In this document: in pieces, positions 8,107 to 17,327 of the stretch
How positions within the stretch are numbered: position 1 is the first letter of the stretch
Layout of the letters: the number at the start of each line of letters is the position of its first letter
The notes under the pieces: generated by a model
Seen by the model: the letters and a program-made list of their open reading frames with translations, nothing else
What the model was told of the DNA's origin: nothing
Databases searched by the model: none
Position numbers and translations under genes: made by a program
NCBI GenBank assembly: GCA_002483465.1
Contig: DLHX01000008.1
Span: 308,702-350,885, forward strand
Length of the DNA: 42,184 bases
Source of the DNA: Micavibrio sp. UBA7657
Lineage (GTDB): Bacteria > Pseudomonadota > Alphaproteobacteria > Micavibrionales > Micavibrionaceae
Reading direction: 5' to 3'

Positions 8107-9330
8107 ATGAGCAAAACTTTAGAAAACAAAAACATTCTCCTCGTGATCTCGGGCGGTATTGCCGCCTACAAATCGCTGGAACTCATCCGCCTCATTCGTA
8201 AGAGCGGCGGTAATGTCCGCTGCATCCTCACCTCCGGCGGCGCGCAGTTCATTACGCCGCTCTCGGTGTCCTCTCTCTCTGAAAACGAAACCTACACCGA
8301 TCTTTTCTCGCTCAAGGACGAAACCGAGATGGGCCATATCCGTCTCTCACGCGAGGCCGACCTCATCGTCGTCGCCCCCGCCAGCGCCAACATGATGGCG
8401 AAACTTTCAAACGGCATCGCCGACGACCTCGCAAGTACCGCGTTACTTGCCGCAAACAAACAAATCCTCCTCGCGCCCGCGATGAACCACGAAATGTGGA
8501 ATAACGCCGCGACGCAGGACAATCTCGAAAAACTGAAATCGCGCGGCTTCAAATTCGTCGGCCCCGTCGAGGGCGACATGGCCTGTAATGAATTCGGCAT
8601 GGGCCGCATGGCCGAGCCCGAGGAAATTCTCCGCTCCATCTTCTCGTTTTTTTTTGAACAGCCCTTGAGCGGCAAAACCGCCATCGTCACCTCCGGCCCG
8701 ACGCTTGAGCCCATCGATCCCGTGCGCTTCATCGGCAACCGCTCCAGCGGTAAACAGGGCCATGCTATCGCGCAGGCGCTTCTTGAATCCGGCGCATCCG
8801 TCACGCTCATCTCCGGCCCCGTAAATGAAAAACCGCCCGCCGGGGTTAAACTCATCGAAATCGAAACCGCGAATGAAATGCTCGCCGCTGTCGAGAAATC
8901 CCTGCCCGCCGATATCTTCATTGGCGCAGCCGCCGTTAGCGACTGGTCGCCCGCACCTTCCGCGCAGAAAATAAAAAAACAGCCCGGCAAGCCCGCACCC
9001 GCAATAAACCTTCGCGAAAACCCCGACATTCTCAAAACCGTGGCGAACCACAAAAAACGCCCGGCCCTTGTCGTCGGCTTCGCGGCTGAAACCGAAAACC
9101 TCCTCGAAAACGCGAAATCCAAGCTGAAATCCAAGAACTGCGACTGGATTATCGCGAATAACGTCTCGGAAAACCTGTTCGGCGGCGATGAGAATCAGGT
9201 ATATCTGGTTACATCCACATCGACTGACGAATGGAAAAAACAGGGCAAGCGCGCCGTCGCGCAAAAACTTGCCGCAAAAATCGGGGAGCACTTCATCAAT
9301 GTTCGCAAATTCAAGGAAGCGGCAGAATAA
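8107..9330 (+). CDS. coaBC: Phosphopantothenoylcysteine decarboxylase / phosphopantothenate-cysteine ligase
   Basis: The 407-residue bifunctional enzyme carries out two steps of coenzyme A synthesis: ligation of cysteine to 4'-phosphopantothenate, then FMN-dependent decarboxylation. The N-terminal CoaC flavoprotein domain starts with ILLVISGGIAAYKSLELIR and includes the active-site MNHEMW motif near residue 127. The C-terminal CoaB domain begins near residue 190 with TAIVTSGPTLEPIDPVRFI and contains GNRSSGKQG and the AAAVSDW motif. Both domains are full length. It starts just after a palindromic repeat with only a weak Shine-Dalgarno. The dut gene follows 13 bp downstream, the usual partner in alphaproteobacteria. 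Confidence 0.97.
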   Translation: MSKTLENKNILLVISGGIAAYKSLELIRLIRKSGGNVRCILTSGGAQFITPLSVSSLSENETYTDLFSLKDETEMGHIRLSREADLIVVAPASANMMAKLSNGIADDLASTALLAANKQILLAPAMNHEMWNNAATQDNLEKLKSRGFKFVGPVEGDMACNEFGMGRMAEPEEILRSIFSFFFEQPLSGKTAIVTSGPTLEPIDPVRFIGNRSSGKQGHAIAQALLESGASVTLISGPVNEKPPAGVKLIEIETANEMLAAVEKSLPADIFIGAAAVSDWSPAPSAQKIKKQPGKPAPAINLRENPDILKTVANHKKRPALVVGFAAETENLLENAKSKLKSKNCDWIIANNVSENLFGGDENQVYLVTSTSTDEWKKQGKRAVAQKLAAKIGEHFINVRKFKEAAE

Positions 9331-9343
9331 TCTGAATATCGGC

Positions 9344-9775
9344 ATGCAGATTCTGCCGCACGCGCAAAATCTTTCCCTTCCCTCTTACGCCACCGAACAA
9401 TCCGCCGGCATGGATCTCTCCGCCGCCATTGACGGCAGATTAGAGCTCACACCCGGCCAGCGCGCCCTCGTCCCCACCGGCATTGCCATCGCTCTGCCCC
9501 CCGGATACGAAGCGCAGATCCGCCCGCGCTCCGGCCTCGCCGCCAAAAACGGCGTCACCGTTCTCAACACGCCCGGCACCATCGACGCCGATTACCGCGG
9601 TGAAATCAAAGTCATCCTGATCAATCTCGGGCAGGAAACTTTTACAATCGAACGCGGCATGCGCATCGCGCAGATGATCGTCGCGCGTCACGAACGCGCT
9701 ACGTGGGATGTCGTCGATTTTCTGGATGAAACCAAACGCGGCGCAGGCGGCTTCGGCTCTACGGGAACCGGTTAA
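9344..9775 (+). CDS. dut: dUTP diphosphatase
   Basis: This 143-residue trimeric dUTPase hydrolyses dUTP to dUMP and pyrophosphate, keeping uracil out of DNA and feeding thymidylate synthesis. The five family motifs are present: AGMDLSA, PRSGLAAKNGV, NTPGTIDADYRGEI, RGMRIAQMIV and the C-terminal arm RGAGGFGSTG. I placed the start at MQILPHAQNL, which gives the normal N-terminus for the family. An in-frame ATG at 9299 would overlap coaBC and add residues unlike dUTPases. The gene directly follows coaBC. Identification is firm; the exact start is less so. Confidence 0.95.
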   Translation: MQILPHAQNLSLPSYATEQSAGMDLSAAIDGRLELTPGQRALVPTGIAIALPPGYEAQIRPRSGLAAKNGVTVLNTPGTIDADYRGEIKVILINLGQETFTIERGMRIAQMIVARHERATWDVVDFLDETKRGAGGFGSTGTG

Positions 9776-10111
9776 TCATACGAGATCAAAATCAATTGCA
9801 ATGCCTTGGCCGTTTGTATTTTTAAAATGGCAGGACACAACTTGATTAACCATTCCGCTGGCCTTCTTAGCCTGATCCCCCAAACATACCGCAACGCTTC
9901 TTATAAGAATTTCTTTGCCGGTGCTCAGATCCCTGCCCACAGATATCGGGTGCGTAAGCCGCACCACATACTGGGACCCACCATACTTGGCATTTAACCT
10001 GACTGTTTTACGCGCCATATCTTCCTGGACACCGTCGCCGGCTGCTTCCACAAAAATATCTTTAACTGTGCCTTCAGCGCTTATTTCTTCCGCGCCAACT
10101 ATTACCCGCAT
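9776..10111 (-). CDS. Small protein of unknown function, paralogous family member 1
   Basis: The 111-residue soluble protein has no signal peptide. It shares a pattern with the next two genes on this strand: an early AEGxxxD (here SAEGTVKDIF), a middle strand (SQYVVRL), and a C-terminal block where a Lys/Ala-rich helix leads into GxxxxVxCxF (here MVNQVVSCHFKN). The similarity is low but the order and spacing are kept across all three. It is convergent with dut, and the two stops are adjacent. No domain that I know fits. A PilZ-like or similar small beta-barrel fold is possible but cannot be shown from sequence. Confidence 0.65.
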   Translation of the reverse strand: MRVIVGAEEISAEGTVKDIFVEAAGDGVQEDMARKTVRLNAKYGGSQYVVRLTHPISVGRDLSTGKEILIRSVAVCLGDQAKKASGMVNQVVSCHFKNTNGQGIAIDFDLV

Positions 10112-10191
10112 AACAATCCCGTTTTTTCTGTATTAAGGAAATTCGGGCGATACTATGCAAGACAATATGGTAAGTCAACCTTTGATTTTCA

Positions 10192-10710
10192 CTAGGACGT
10201 CACGAGCGCGGGCGCGCTTTCCCGCTGTTCTAAAGGCAGGGGCGCCAGGTGCACCTTAAGCTTCGTGGCGAGCGCGATATCGTGACCGCCTGCAAGCCGG
10301 AAATAACAGGTCACATTCTGCCCTTCAAGCTTTGCGGCTTCGTCTTTCTGATCCAGCGGTATCACGGCGGCTTTGGAGAAAGCAGGCATGCCGGACTTCA
10401 TCTTGCCGCCAGCCGTATCATCGAAAAATATCACGGTGTACCGCGATAAATTTCTTTTCGCGTTTACTGCCTCATATTCACTGATGGTTTTTTCATCGAT
10501 GCCGCCGAGGCGGGCCCGCGAAAACATATCGACAAGAACGCCCTCAGCCGGCCACACCTTGCCGTCTTCCTTCCGCGCATCTGCGACCGGGCCTTTATCG
10601 TGATTTTGCCCATGAGGATTTGAAACGCGCTCGATATAGCTCCAGGTCTGGCCGCTATGTTTCGTATTTTTTCTGTAACGATGCGCTACGTGACGCCGCG
10701 TCTTCTCCAT
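10192..10710 (-). CDS. Small protein of unknown function, paralogous family member 2
   Basis: The 172-residue product begins at MEKTRRHVAH, supported by a CAGGGGAT Shine-Dalgarno about six bases upstream; a TTG 18 bases further up is in frame but overlaps that site. It has a basic N-terminal extension of about 55 residues rich in Arg, Lys and His that the neighbours lack. The shared region then follows: PAEGVLVDMF, later SRYTVIFF, AAVIPL, and the closing KLEGQNVTCYF. The basic extension could bind nucleic acid, but no known motif supports that. It lies 80 bp upstream of member 1 on the same strand. Confidence 0.65.
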   Translation of the reverse strand: MEKTRRHVAHRYRKNTKHSGQTWSYIERVSNPHGQNHDKGPVADARKEDGKVWPAEGVLVDMFSRARLGGIDEKTISEYEAVNAKRNLSRYTVIFFDDTAGGKMKSGMPAFSKAAVIPLDQKDEAAKLEGQNVTCYFRLAGGHDIALATKLKVHLAPLPLEQRESAPALVTS

Positions 10711-10818
10711 TGAAATCCCCTGTCCCAAATTTTTTTATAAAACTATTTTTATAATTTTGGACAAAGCCCGCCGCCCGAGTCAATATTCGGGGGCGGTTTA
10801 TACAATAAAATCCTGAAG

Positions 10819-11148
10819 TTAAAGACCGGGCTCGAAAATATGATCAACGACGTAAACCAGGTTGTCGTTTTCGTGGAATTCAATTTCCACTTTTCTACCC
10901 TGAAGTCTGCGGGCCTTTGCCTCAAGGGAGAGAGGAATTAACGCAGAAGTTGTGGAGGTAATTTCGCTGGTCTCGACTTCCTCACCCAGTTCTAATTTGA
11001 ATGAGGAGAGCTTTAACTCAGCCAGTTGTAACCTGAACGCTTCAACAAATTCAGGCTCAAGATGCCTGAGTGCTTCAGGGCCTAGCGTATCTATGATTGT
11101 GCCTTCGGCGGTCCACATATTCCCTGTCCATCTCTTTGATTTTGTCAA
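10819..11148 (-). CDS. Small protein of unknown function, paralogous family member 3
   Basis: The 109-residue product shows the same order of motifs as its two neighbours: TAEGTIIDTL, SSFKLEL, SALIPLSLEAKA and RLQGRKVEIEF. The match to member 2 is clearest (IPL followed by a charged helix and LxGxxV). The full frame begins with TTG at 11148. An internal ATG at 11118 would leave only three residues before AEG, so the TTG start agrees better with member 1, though it lacks a good Shine-Dalgarno. It faces away from mutS, which starts 85 bp away on the other strand. Confidence 0.6.
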   Translation of the reverse strand: MTKSKRWTGNMWTAEGTIIDTLGPEALRHLEPEFVEAFRLQLAELKLSSFKLELGEEVETSEITSTTSALIPLSLEAKARRLQGRKVEIEFHENDNLVYVVDHIFEPGL

Positions 11149-11233
11149 AGATTAGGGAAAATACCCGATTAAGTCAATGAGTAACTCAAACTGCATTCTT
11201 CATTTTTCTGGCCCGCCGTCGTATACCCTAATT

Positions 11234-13915
11234 ATGGGTAAAACAGCGCTAAAGACTGCCTCAAAGACCGCAGAGGATTTTATCGCGGACGGCCACACGC
11301 CGGTCATGGCGCAGTATCACGCGCTGAAGGAACGCCACCCGGGCGCCCTGCTCTTCTACCGCATGGGCGACTTCTACGAACTCTTTTACGACGACGCCAT
11401 CAAGGCTTCCGCCACGCTCGACATCACACTGACCAAACGCGGCAAGGCAAACGGCGACGACATCCCCATGTGCGGCGTGCCGTTTCATTCCTGCGATCCC
11501 TACATTGCAAAATTAATCCGCGCCGGATTCAAGGTCGCGATCTGCGAACAAACCGAAACACCGGAAGAAGCCAAAGAGCGAGCGAAACGCGAAGGTCGCC
11601 CGGCTTCCAAGGCCATGCTCAACCGCGAAGTCGTGCGCATCATCACGCAGGGCACACTCACCGAAGACACGTTGCTGGAGGCCCGCGAAAATAATTACCT
11701 CGCAGCCCTCGCCGAAACCGGCGGCCAATTCGGCCTTTCATGGCTGGATCTTTCCACCGGCGCATTCAACGTGCAGGCGATTAAAAACTCTGAAATCCAC
11801 GGTGCCATCGAACGCCTCGCGCCCGGCGAAATCGTCGTCTCGGATAAATCAGAGATCCGCACCGAAAAAACCACCGTGCAGCCGAACTCACTCTTCGACT
11901 CCGAAAACGCACGACTCCGCCTCGAAAAGCTGTTCGGCGTCGGCACGCTTGAATCCTTCGGCGGTTTCTCCCGCGCTGAAATCGCCGCCGCAGGCGTGCT
12001 CATCGATTACGTCGAGCGCACACAGGTCGGCAAAATGCCCTACCTGCAAAAGCCGCAGCAGGTCGCATCCGGCGCAAACCTTGAAATCGACGCCGCCACG
12101 CGCCGTAACCTCGAACTCACCCGCACGCTTGTAGGCGAACGCCGCGGCTCGCTGCTGGATACCATCGACCGCACACTCACCGGCCCCGGCGCACGTCTGC
12201 TCCAATCCTGCATCTCCGCGCCACTCGCCGACGCCAACGAAATCAACGCCCGCCTCGACCGCCTCACAATCTTCGTAAACAATTCAAACCTTCGCGACGA
12301 CATCCGCACCGAACTCCGGCAACTCCCCGACATGGAACGCGCCCTCGCGCGGCTAAATCTTGGGCGCGGCGGCCCGCGCGATCTCGTCATGATCCGCGAA
12401 GGCCTCAAACAAACCGCCATGATCCGCAGCCTCTTGCAGACCAGTCCGCAGGAACCGCTCGCCGCCATTACTAAAACACTCTCCGCCACGCCGGAAATTT
12501 CCCGCCTGCAGGATATTTTGAAGCAAGCCTTGGTCGAGGAACCGCCCGCCCTCGCCCGCGACGGCGGCTTCATCGCGCCCGGCTACCACGCACGGCTTGA
12601 TGAACTGAAAACTTTACGCGACGACGCCCGCCGTCTCATCGCCACGCTCCAGAGCAAATACCAGGACCATACCGGCATCGCGGGCCTCAAAATCAAATTC
12701 AACAACATGCTGGGTTACTTCATCGAGGTCTCGGCCAAAAACGCGGACTCAATGATCGTGAAGGCCACGGATGGCTCGAACCCCTACATCCACCGCCAGA
12801 CCATGGCCGGGGCCGTGCGCTTCACCACCCCCGAACTCGCCGAGCTGGAACGTGACATAACATCCGCCGCCGAAAAATCCCTCGCCCTCGAGCTTGAGAT
12901 GCTTGCACAACTAACAGACGAAACCCGCGCCTGCTCCGAGGAGATTATTTCCCGTGCTAGCGCCCTCGCCGCACTCGATATGGCCTCCGCATTCGCCGAT
13001 CTTGCGGTCGACCGTAATTACACACGGCCAATTCTCGATAATTCTCTCACTTTTGAAATCAAGGCCGCGCGCCATCCCGTTGTCGAAGCTGCATTAAAAC
13101 GCAGCAGCGAAACCTTCGTCCCCAATGATTGCGACTTAAACGATACGCAGCGTCTCTGGCTGCTTACCGGCCCGAATATGGCTGGTAAATCAACATACCT
13201 ACGCCAAAATGCTCTGATAGTGGTTCTGGCGCAGGCCGGGTCATACGTTCCCGCTGAATCCGCCCATATCGGCATCGTCGACCGCCTCTTTTCCCGCGTC
13301 GGCGCCTCCGACGACCTCGCCCGTGGCCGCTCGACCTTCATGGTTGAAATGGTCGAAACCGCCGCCATCTTGAATCAAGCCACCAACCGCTCCCTGGTCA
13401 TCTTGGACGAAATCGGCCGGGGCACCGCCACCTTCGACGGCCTCTCCATCGCCTGGGCCTGCGTCGAACATCTGCATGAAATTAATAAATGCCGGGGCCT
13501 CTTCGCCACCCATTACCACGAGCTCGCCTCGCTGACCTCCAAACTCCCCGCCCTCTCGCCGCATTCGATGCAGGTCAAGGAATGGAAAGGCGACATCATC
13601 TTCCTGCATTCCGTCGCCCCCGGTTCGGCCGACCGCTCCTACGGCATCCATGTCGGCAAACTCGCAGGCCTGCCCGAATCTGTTATCGCTAGAGCGCAGG
13701 AAGTCCTCACCCTGCTCCAGTCCGGCGAACAATCCGGCGCGCTCTCCAAACTCGCCGACGATCTCCCCCTCTTCACCGCCAGCGCCAAGGCCACACCGAA
13801 AACTTCACCGCTGGAGGAAAAACTCGCCGCGATCAACGCCGACTCCCTCTCCCCGAAGGAAGCGCTCGACCTTATCTATGAATTGAAAAACCTGTCAGAA
13901 GAAAAAAATCAGTAG
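11234..13915 (+). CDS. mutS: DNA mismatch repair protein MutS
   Basis: The 893-residue ATPase recognises mismatches and small loops and starts methyl-independent or MutL-dependent repair. The N-terminal mismatch-binding domain has the Phe-X-Glu region in YRMGDFYELFYDDA. The C-terminal ATPase carries Walker A GPNMAGKST near residue 645, the DLARGRSTFMVEM signature, Walker B VILDEIGRGTATFDG and the H-loop ATHYHEL. I chose MGKTALKTASK because a start 57 bases upstream would add a leader foreign to MutS. Length is normal. In alphaproteobacteria mutS often neighbours this part of the chromosome. The last seven bases overlap the converging unknown gene. Confidence 0.98.
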   Translation: MGKTALKTASKTAEDFIADGHTPVMAQYHALKERHPGALLFYRMGDFYELFYDDAIKASATLDITLTKRGKANGDDIPMCGVPFHSCDPYIAKLIRAGFKVAICEQTETPEEAKERAKREGRPASKAMLNREVVRIITQGTLTEDTLLEARENNYLAALAETGGQFGLSWLDLSTGAFNVQAIKNSEIHGAIERLAPGEIVVSDKSEIRTEKTTVQPNSLFDSENARLRLEKLFGVGTLESFGGFSRAEIAAAGVLIDYVERTQVGKMPYLQKPQQVASGANLEIDAATRRNLELTRTLVGERRGSLLDTIDRTLTGPGARLLQSCISAPLADANEINARLDRLTIFVNNSNLRDDIRTELRQLPDMERALARLNLGRGGPRDLVMIREGLKQTAMIRSLLQTSPQEPLAAITKTLSATPEISRLQDILKQALVEEPPALARDGGFIAPGYHARLDELKTLRDDARRLIATLQSKYQDHTGIAGLKIKFNNMLGYFIEVSAKNADSMIVKATDGSNPYIHRQTMAGAVRFTTPELAELERDITSAAEKSLALELEMLAQLTDETRACSEEIISRASALAALDMASAFADLAVDRNYTRPILDNSLTFEIKAARHPVVEAALKRSSETFVPNDCDLNDTQRLWLLTGPNMAGKSTYLRQNALIVVLAQAGSYVPAESAHIGIVDRLFSRVGASDDLARGRSTFMVEMVETAAILNQATNRSLVILDEIGRGTATFDGLSIAWACVEHLHEINKCRGLFATHYHELASLTSKLPALSPHSMQVKEWKGDIIFLHSVAPGSADRSYGIHVGKLAGLPESVIARAQEVLTLLQSGEQSGALSKLADDLPLFTASAKATPKTSPLEEKLAAINADSLSPKEALDLIYELKNLSEEKNQ

Positions 13916-14544
13916 CGTATCGGGATCGGCGCCAGCACTGGCTGCCCTGACATCACGGGCACTTTTTCTTTTACCTTCAGCGGCTCTGGCATATCGACAA
14001 TCACCCACTCGCCTTTTGCAATCTTGTTAAACCGCCTGTACCCCCTGACGTCATTCGCGATCCCCCCGGCGCCGATCACTGAAATCGCGCGCGCCTGATA
14101 ACTATTGGGAGCCACCAGCCCGAACGAAAATAAGAAAGAATGTAAAAATATACCCAGGCGGTACAAACTCGCCGCCTCTTCTGCCTTCAGGCCATATTTA
14201 TCCAGCGTGGAAATCGTGTGCTCATCGGGTTTCGTGTCGATACACTTGTTTTTGGCGGCTTCATCGAATATTTGTTCCAGGCAATCGGAATTTCTCAGTT
14301 TTTTAACAAATGCCCACCCCGCACCAATCACAAAATACATAGCCGCATCCACGCCATGAGGATTTTCCTCGAATACAAGAGTGTGAAAAGTTCCTAAAAC
14401 ACCCATAGCGCCGACTGGGTGAAGTACGCTCGGCGAAATCACCGATGAAACGCCAGATATATGCTTGCCGTCCGAGCCGATCGGGTCGCCCAGAAAATCG
14501 ATATACCGGTCTTTTTCCCATACGGGCGCTGATGAGTGACTCAT
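13909..14544 (-). CDS. Protein of unknown function, convergent with mutS
   Basis: The 211-residue product has no signal peptide. The middle contains moderately hydrophobic stretches (AAMYFVIGAGWAFVKKL and LYRLGIFLHSFLFSFGLVAP) that could be buried helices or weak membrane segments. The C-terminus is Pro/Val-rich (PVMSGQPVLAPIPIRY). An AAGGAAC Shine-Dalgarno precedes the ATG. The end overlaps mutS by seven bases in the opposite direction, so the gene is compactly placed and has no terminator of its own that I can see. I recognise no family and give no function. Confidence 0.65.
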   Translation of the reverse strand: MSHSSAPVWEKDRYIDFLGDPIGSDGKHISGVSSVISPSVLHPVGAMGVLGTFHTLVFEENPHGVDAAMYFVIGAGWAFVKKLRNSDCLEQIFDEAAKNKCIDTKPDEHTISTLDKYGLKAEEAASLYRLGIFLHSFLFSFGLVAPNSYQARAISVIGAGGIANDVRGYRRFNKIAKGEWVIVDMPEPLKVKEKVPVMSGQPVLAPIPIRY

Positions 14545-14645
14545 TGACTCAGTTCCTTATCCGCCCGCACCCTAGCAACCCACAATAATTATGTCAATTT
14601 TTCTACCCCCTTGATTCAAAAGCCGTTTGCGCCAGTTTTAAGTTC

Positions 14646-15578
14646 ATGAATATAATAAAACCCATGACAACGCGCCCCGCCCCCATCAAATCCATCCTTG
14701 AAAATATCGGCAACACGCCGCTGATCGAGCTCGAGCCCGGCATTTACGCCAAGTGCGAACAGTTCAATCCATCCGGCTCGATCAAGGCGCGCATGGCGCT
14801 CTACATGGTCGAACGCGCGGAGAAAGAAGGCCTCCTCAAACCCGGCTACACGATTGTCGAATCCACATCCGGCAACACCGGAAATGCCTTAAGCATGATC
14901 GCCGCCGTGCGCGGCTACAAAATGGTCGTCGTCATCCCGCGCGGCTACAGCACCGAACGCACGAAAATCTCGCGCGGCTTCGGCGCCGAAGTCCGCTTCG
15001 TCGGCGATTTCCAGGTGAACGAAGCCCGGGCCGAGGCGATCCGTCTCGGGCGTCAGGATGGCTGGTGGTGCCCGCAACAATTCGACAATGAATGGAACGT
15101 CGAGGAAAACCGCGAATGGCTCGCGAAGGAAATCATCGAACAACTTCCCAAAGGTTTAAAACTCGACGCCATCGTCCAGGGCGTCGGCACCGCCGGCACG
15201 CTCATCGGCCTCACGCAGGGCCTGCGCCGCGATCACAATCCAGACCTCAAAGCTTTCGCAATGGAGCCCTCCGAATCCGAAACGCTGCAATGCTGCATCG
15301 TCTGCAAACATAAAATCGAGGGCATCTCCGACGGCTTCATCCCCACCATCTACGAACGCCACCGCCACGAAGTCACTGAAATTGTCTCTGTCGACAGCAA
15401 TGTCGCCATCGAAGAAGCCAAAATCATGGCCCGCACGAAAGGCCTTTTCGTCGGCCCGTCCTCCGGCGCCAATTATTGGGCCGCGAGGCAAGTGAAGAAA
15501 AAATATCCGGAAATCAAAAACATCCTCACCCTGCTCTGCGACACCGGCGAGAAATATCTTTCAATGATGTACACCTAA
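14646..15578 (+). CDS. Cysteine synthase-like PLP-dependent enzyme (CysK/CBS superfamily)
   Basis: The 310-residue product is a fold-type II PLP enzyme. The PLP lysine is Lys47 in NPSGSIKARM, the substrate loop is STSGNTGNAL, and the phosphate-binding glycine loop is GVGTAGTLIG. Unlike standard cysteine synthases the lysine is followed by Ala-Arg-Met rather than Asp-Arg, and a CCIVC cluster occurs near residue 218. It may make cysteine or a related beta-substituted alanine from O-acetyl- or O-phosphoserine; the exact substrate is not readable. A second start at MTTRPAP (14664) is possible. It converges on a PIG-L deacetylase with a four-base overlap. This is one of three such enzymes in the window. 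Confidence 0.85.
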   Translation: MNIIKPMTTRPAPIKSILENIGNTPLIELEPGIYAKCEQFNPSGSIKARMALYMVERAEKEGLLKPGYTIVESTSGNTGNALSMIAAVRGYKMVVVIPRGYSTERTKISRGFGAEVRFVGDFQVNEARAEAIRLGRQDGWWCPQQFDNEWNVEENREWLAKEIIEQLPKGLKLDAIVQGVGTAGTLIGLTQGLRRDHNPDLKAFAMEPSESETLQCCIVCKHKIEGISDGFIPTIYERHRHEVTEIVSVDSNVAIEEAKIMARTKGLFVGPSSGANYWAARQVKKKYPEIKNILTLLCDTGEKYLSMMYT

Positions 15579-16468
15579 GGCTCCCGGTGCAGATACTTGT
15601 TTAACAAGGCCAGACGTTCGGCCTCGAATTCCCTCAGAATTTCTTTTGCAAAATCATAGATGCTCAATTCAGGTCTATGCAGCAGCGGCATAAGATCAAC
15701 CCCCAGCGCAGCCGCCTTTACGTCTTTAATACGTGGACACGCCCATGCCGCATTCGAAAACTCACGCCAGACCGTTGCCTCTTCATAACTTCTGTTTTCA
15801 TCATGCTGCGACTCATGGGCGGAAATCAATTGACGCTGGAGCGTTGTAAACTTGGTTACATCCATAATTTTTTTTCGGCCATCCGGCAACCAGTCCAGGC
15901 TACCCCACACTTCGCATCCATATAATTCCAGCGGCTGCACTCCGCCCGGAAGGCTGCGAAGCGCCTCGACAACCGCACGCATCACCGCAACATGCGTTGG
16001 ATGATTGTCAAACGGGCTATGCGTGTAAATTACGTTAGGTTGCACTGTGTGCACGATGTCAGAAATTTCTTTCACCAGCACTTTACTGGGCTCTGCATCC
16101 GGGTCACGAATGTCAGCGCTTTTACACATCAGGTTATATTGCAGGGCATACTTGCCCAGCATCGCCGCAAGATTTTGTTCCTCGATGCGCTTCTTTGCTA
16201 TTTCGTCCTCAGTCAAAGCTTTGCAATGCTCTTTTCTTGTGCCGCCGGATCCATCCGTCACCGCGACGCCCGTAAACCTGCGCTGCTCGGAATTCAAACT
16301 GATTCCAATCCCGCGGATCGCGAGGATCTCGAGATCGTCCGGGTGCGCGCCGATACCCATGCTGCCGCTGCGCGCGGATTCGGTCGCATCGTTCAAGCTC
16401 ATGTCGACGGGAATGAATTTTCTACTGCTAATATCCTGCATATCCATAGGCCTGATCTCTATAGACAT
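15575..16468 (-). CDS. PIG-L/LmbE-family deacetylase
   Basis: The 297-residue protein carries the zinc-binding signature GAHPDDLE (His42, Asp44, Asp45) and the second metal motif in THSPFDNHPTHV (likely His159). The family removes N-acetyl groups from GlcNAc-type substrates in GPI, mycothiol, bacillithiol and secondary metabolite or glycan pathways. The first 35 residues precede the usual start of the fold, so translation may begin later (MSLNDATES). A stretch of about 50 residues after KFTTLQRQLISAHESQHD is longer than in BshB. The substrate is unknown; there are no glycan or bacillithiol partner genes beside it. Confidence 0.85.
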   Translation of the reverse strand: MSIEIRPMDMQDISSRKFIPVDMSLNDATESARSGSMGIGAHPDDLEILAIRGIGISLNSEQRRFTGVAVTDGSGGTRKEHCKALTEDEIAKKRIEEQNLAAMLGKYALQYNLMCKSADIRDPDAEPSKVLVKEISDIVHTVQPNVIYTHSPFDNHPTHVAVMRAVVEALRSLPGGVQPLELYGCEVWGSLDWLPDGRKKIMDVTKFTTLQRQLISAHESQHDENRSYEEATVWREFSNAAWACPRIKDVKAAALGVDLMPLLHRPELSIYDFAKEILREFEAERLALLNKYLHREP

Positions 16469-16628
16469 ATTTTTATTATGTCAATGACATAACCTCACCT
16501 TCTTTGAGTTCCAAGATTAAAGTCCTAACGCACATCCCGCGCGGAACTATGCGGCCCAGCCACCGTTCTCTCTTCAACGGGCAACCTTCGCGCACGCCCT
16601 CAACACTGAAAATTTTCGGAGTCCTCTC

Positions 16629-17255
16629 ATGCACACAAAGACAATCCTCGCCGCTTCTGCGGCCCTCATCGCTCTCGCGCTTCCCTTCAACCCCGCTCAC
16701 GCAGGCCCCTCGCACCATAACAGCGACAGCCTGACCGATCAGACCGGCCTTTATGTCGGCGGCTTCGGCGGCTATTCATGGACCGACGCCGATGTCGGCG
16801 CATCCGATGCCGACATCAACGGCGCCGATCTCGGCGTCTTCATCGGCTATACGCTCGACGCCTTCCTCGACCGCACCATCGGCATGGGCATCAATGGCGC
16901 CATCGAAGCGCACTACGCCTGGTCGAACGCCGACGATTCGAACAGCACGGGCGACACTGAGAAAGACAACGAATGGGGTGTCAGCTTCCGTCCCGGCATG
17001 TCCTTCTTCAATTACGAACCGCTCGGCATCAAGCCTTACGCCATTCTCGGCTACCGCAACGCTGAATTCGACAGCACGGTTGCAGGCGCAGGCCAGGAAA
17101 ATCTCGACGGCTTCGAACTCGGGATCGGTACCGAACTCATTGCCTACGGCGATTACGGCGTCCGCCTCGATTACAGCCACGTCTTCTACGGCGAGGAAAA
17201 CGGCATCGATGCCGATGAAAACGACCTCCGCCTCGGCGTCGCCTACCACTTCTAG
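16629..17255 (+). CDS. Outer-membrane beta-barrel protein, porin-like
   Basis: The 208-residue product has a Sec signal peptide (MHTKTILAASAALIALALP, cleaved near AHA-GPS). The mature part shows the alternating pattern of an eight-stranded barrel: GLYVGGFGGYSWTDADVG at the start, regular aromatic girdle residues, and the C-terminal strand LRLGVAYHF ending in Phe, which the BAM complex recognises. Acidic Asp-rich loops (DADVGASDADINGAD) may bind cations. It resembles alphaproteobacterial Omp25/Omp31-type surface proteins. A GGAG site supports the start, and a terminator follows, so it is a single-gene unit. Confidence 0.88.
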   Translation: MHTKTILAASAALIALALPFNPAHAGPSHHNSDSLTDQTGLYVGGFGGYSWTDADVGASDADINGADLGVFIGYTLDAFLDRTIGMGINGAIEAHYAWSNADDSNSTGDTEKDNEWGVSFRPGMSFFNYEPLGIKPYAILGYRNAEFDSTVAGAGQENLDGFELGIGTELIAYGDYGVRLDYSHVFYGEENGIDADENDLRLGVAYHF

Positions 17256-17279
17256 CCAAAATAATTTTAGCTAAAATAA

Positions 17280-17309
17280 AAACAGGGTCCCGCTGGGGCC
17301 CTGTTTTTT
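17280..17309 (+). terminator. Rho-independent terminator after the barrel gene
   Basis: AACAGGGTCCC and GGGGCCCTGTT form a long GC-rich stem with a short loop followed by a T run. It lies about 25 bp after the outer-membrane protein stop. Confidence 0.88.
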
Positions 17310-17327
17310 ATGCTTCAATGATGCTGA

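Noticed and set aside
16476..16718. Minus-strand open frame between the PIG-L gene and the outer-membrane barrel gene
   Set aside because: It overlaps the start of the barrel gene, has no ribosome site and reads as a shadow of the plus-strand coding pattern.
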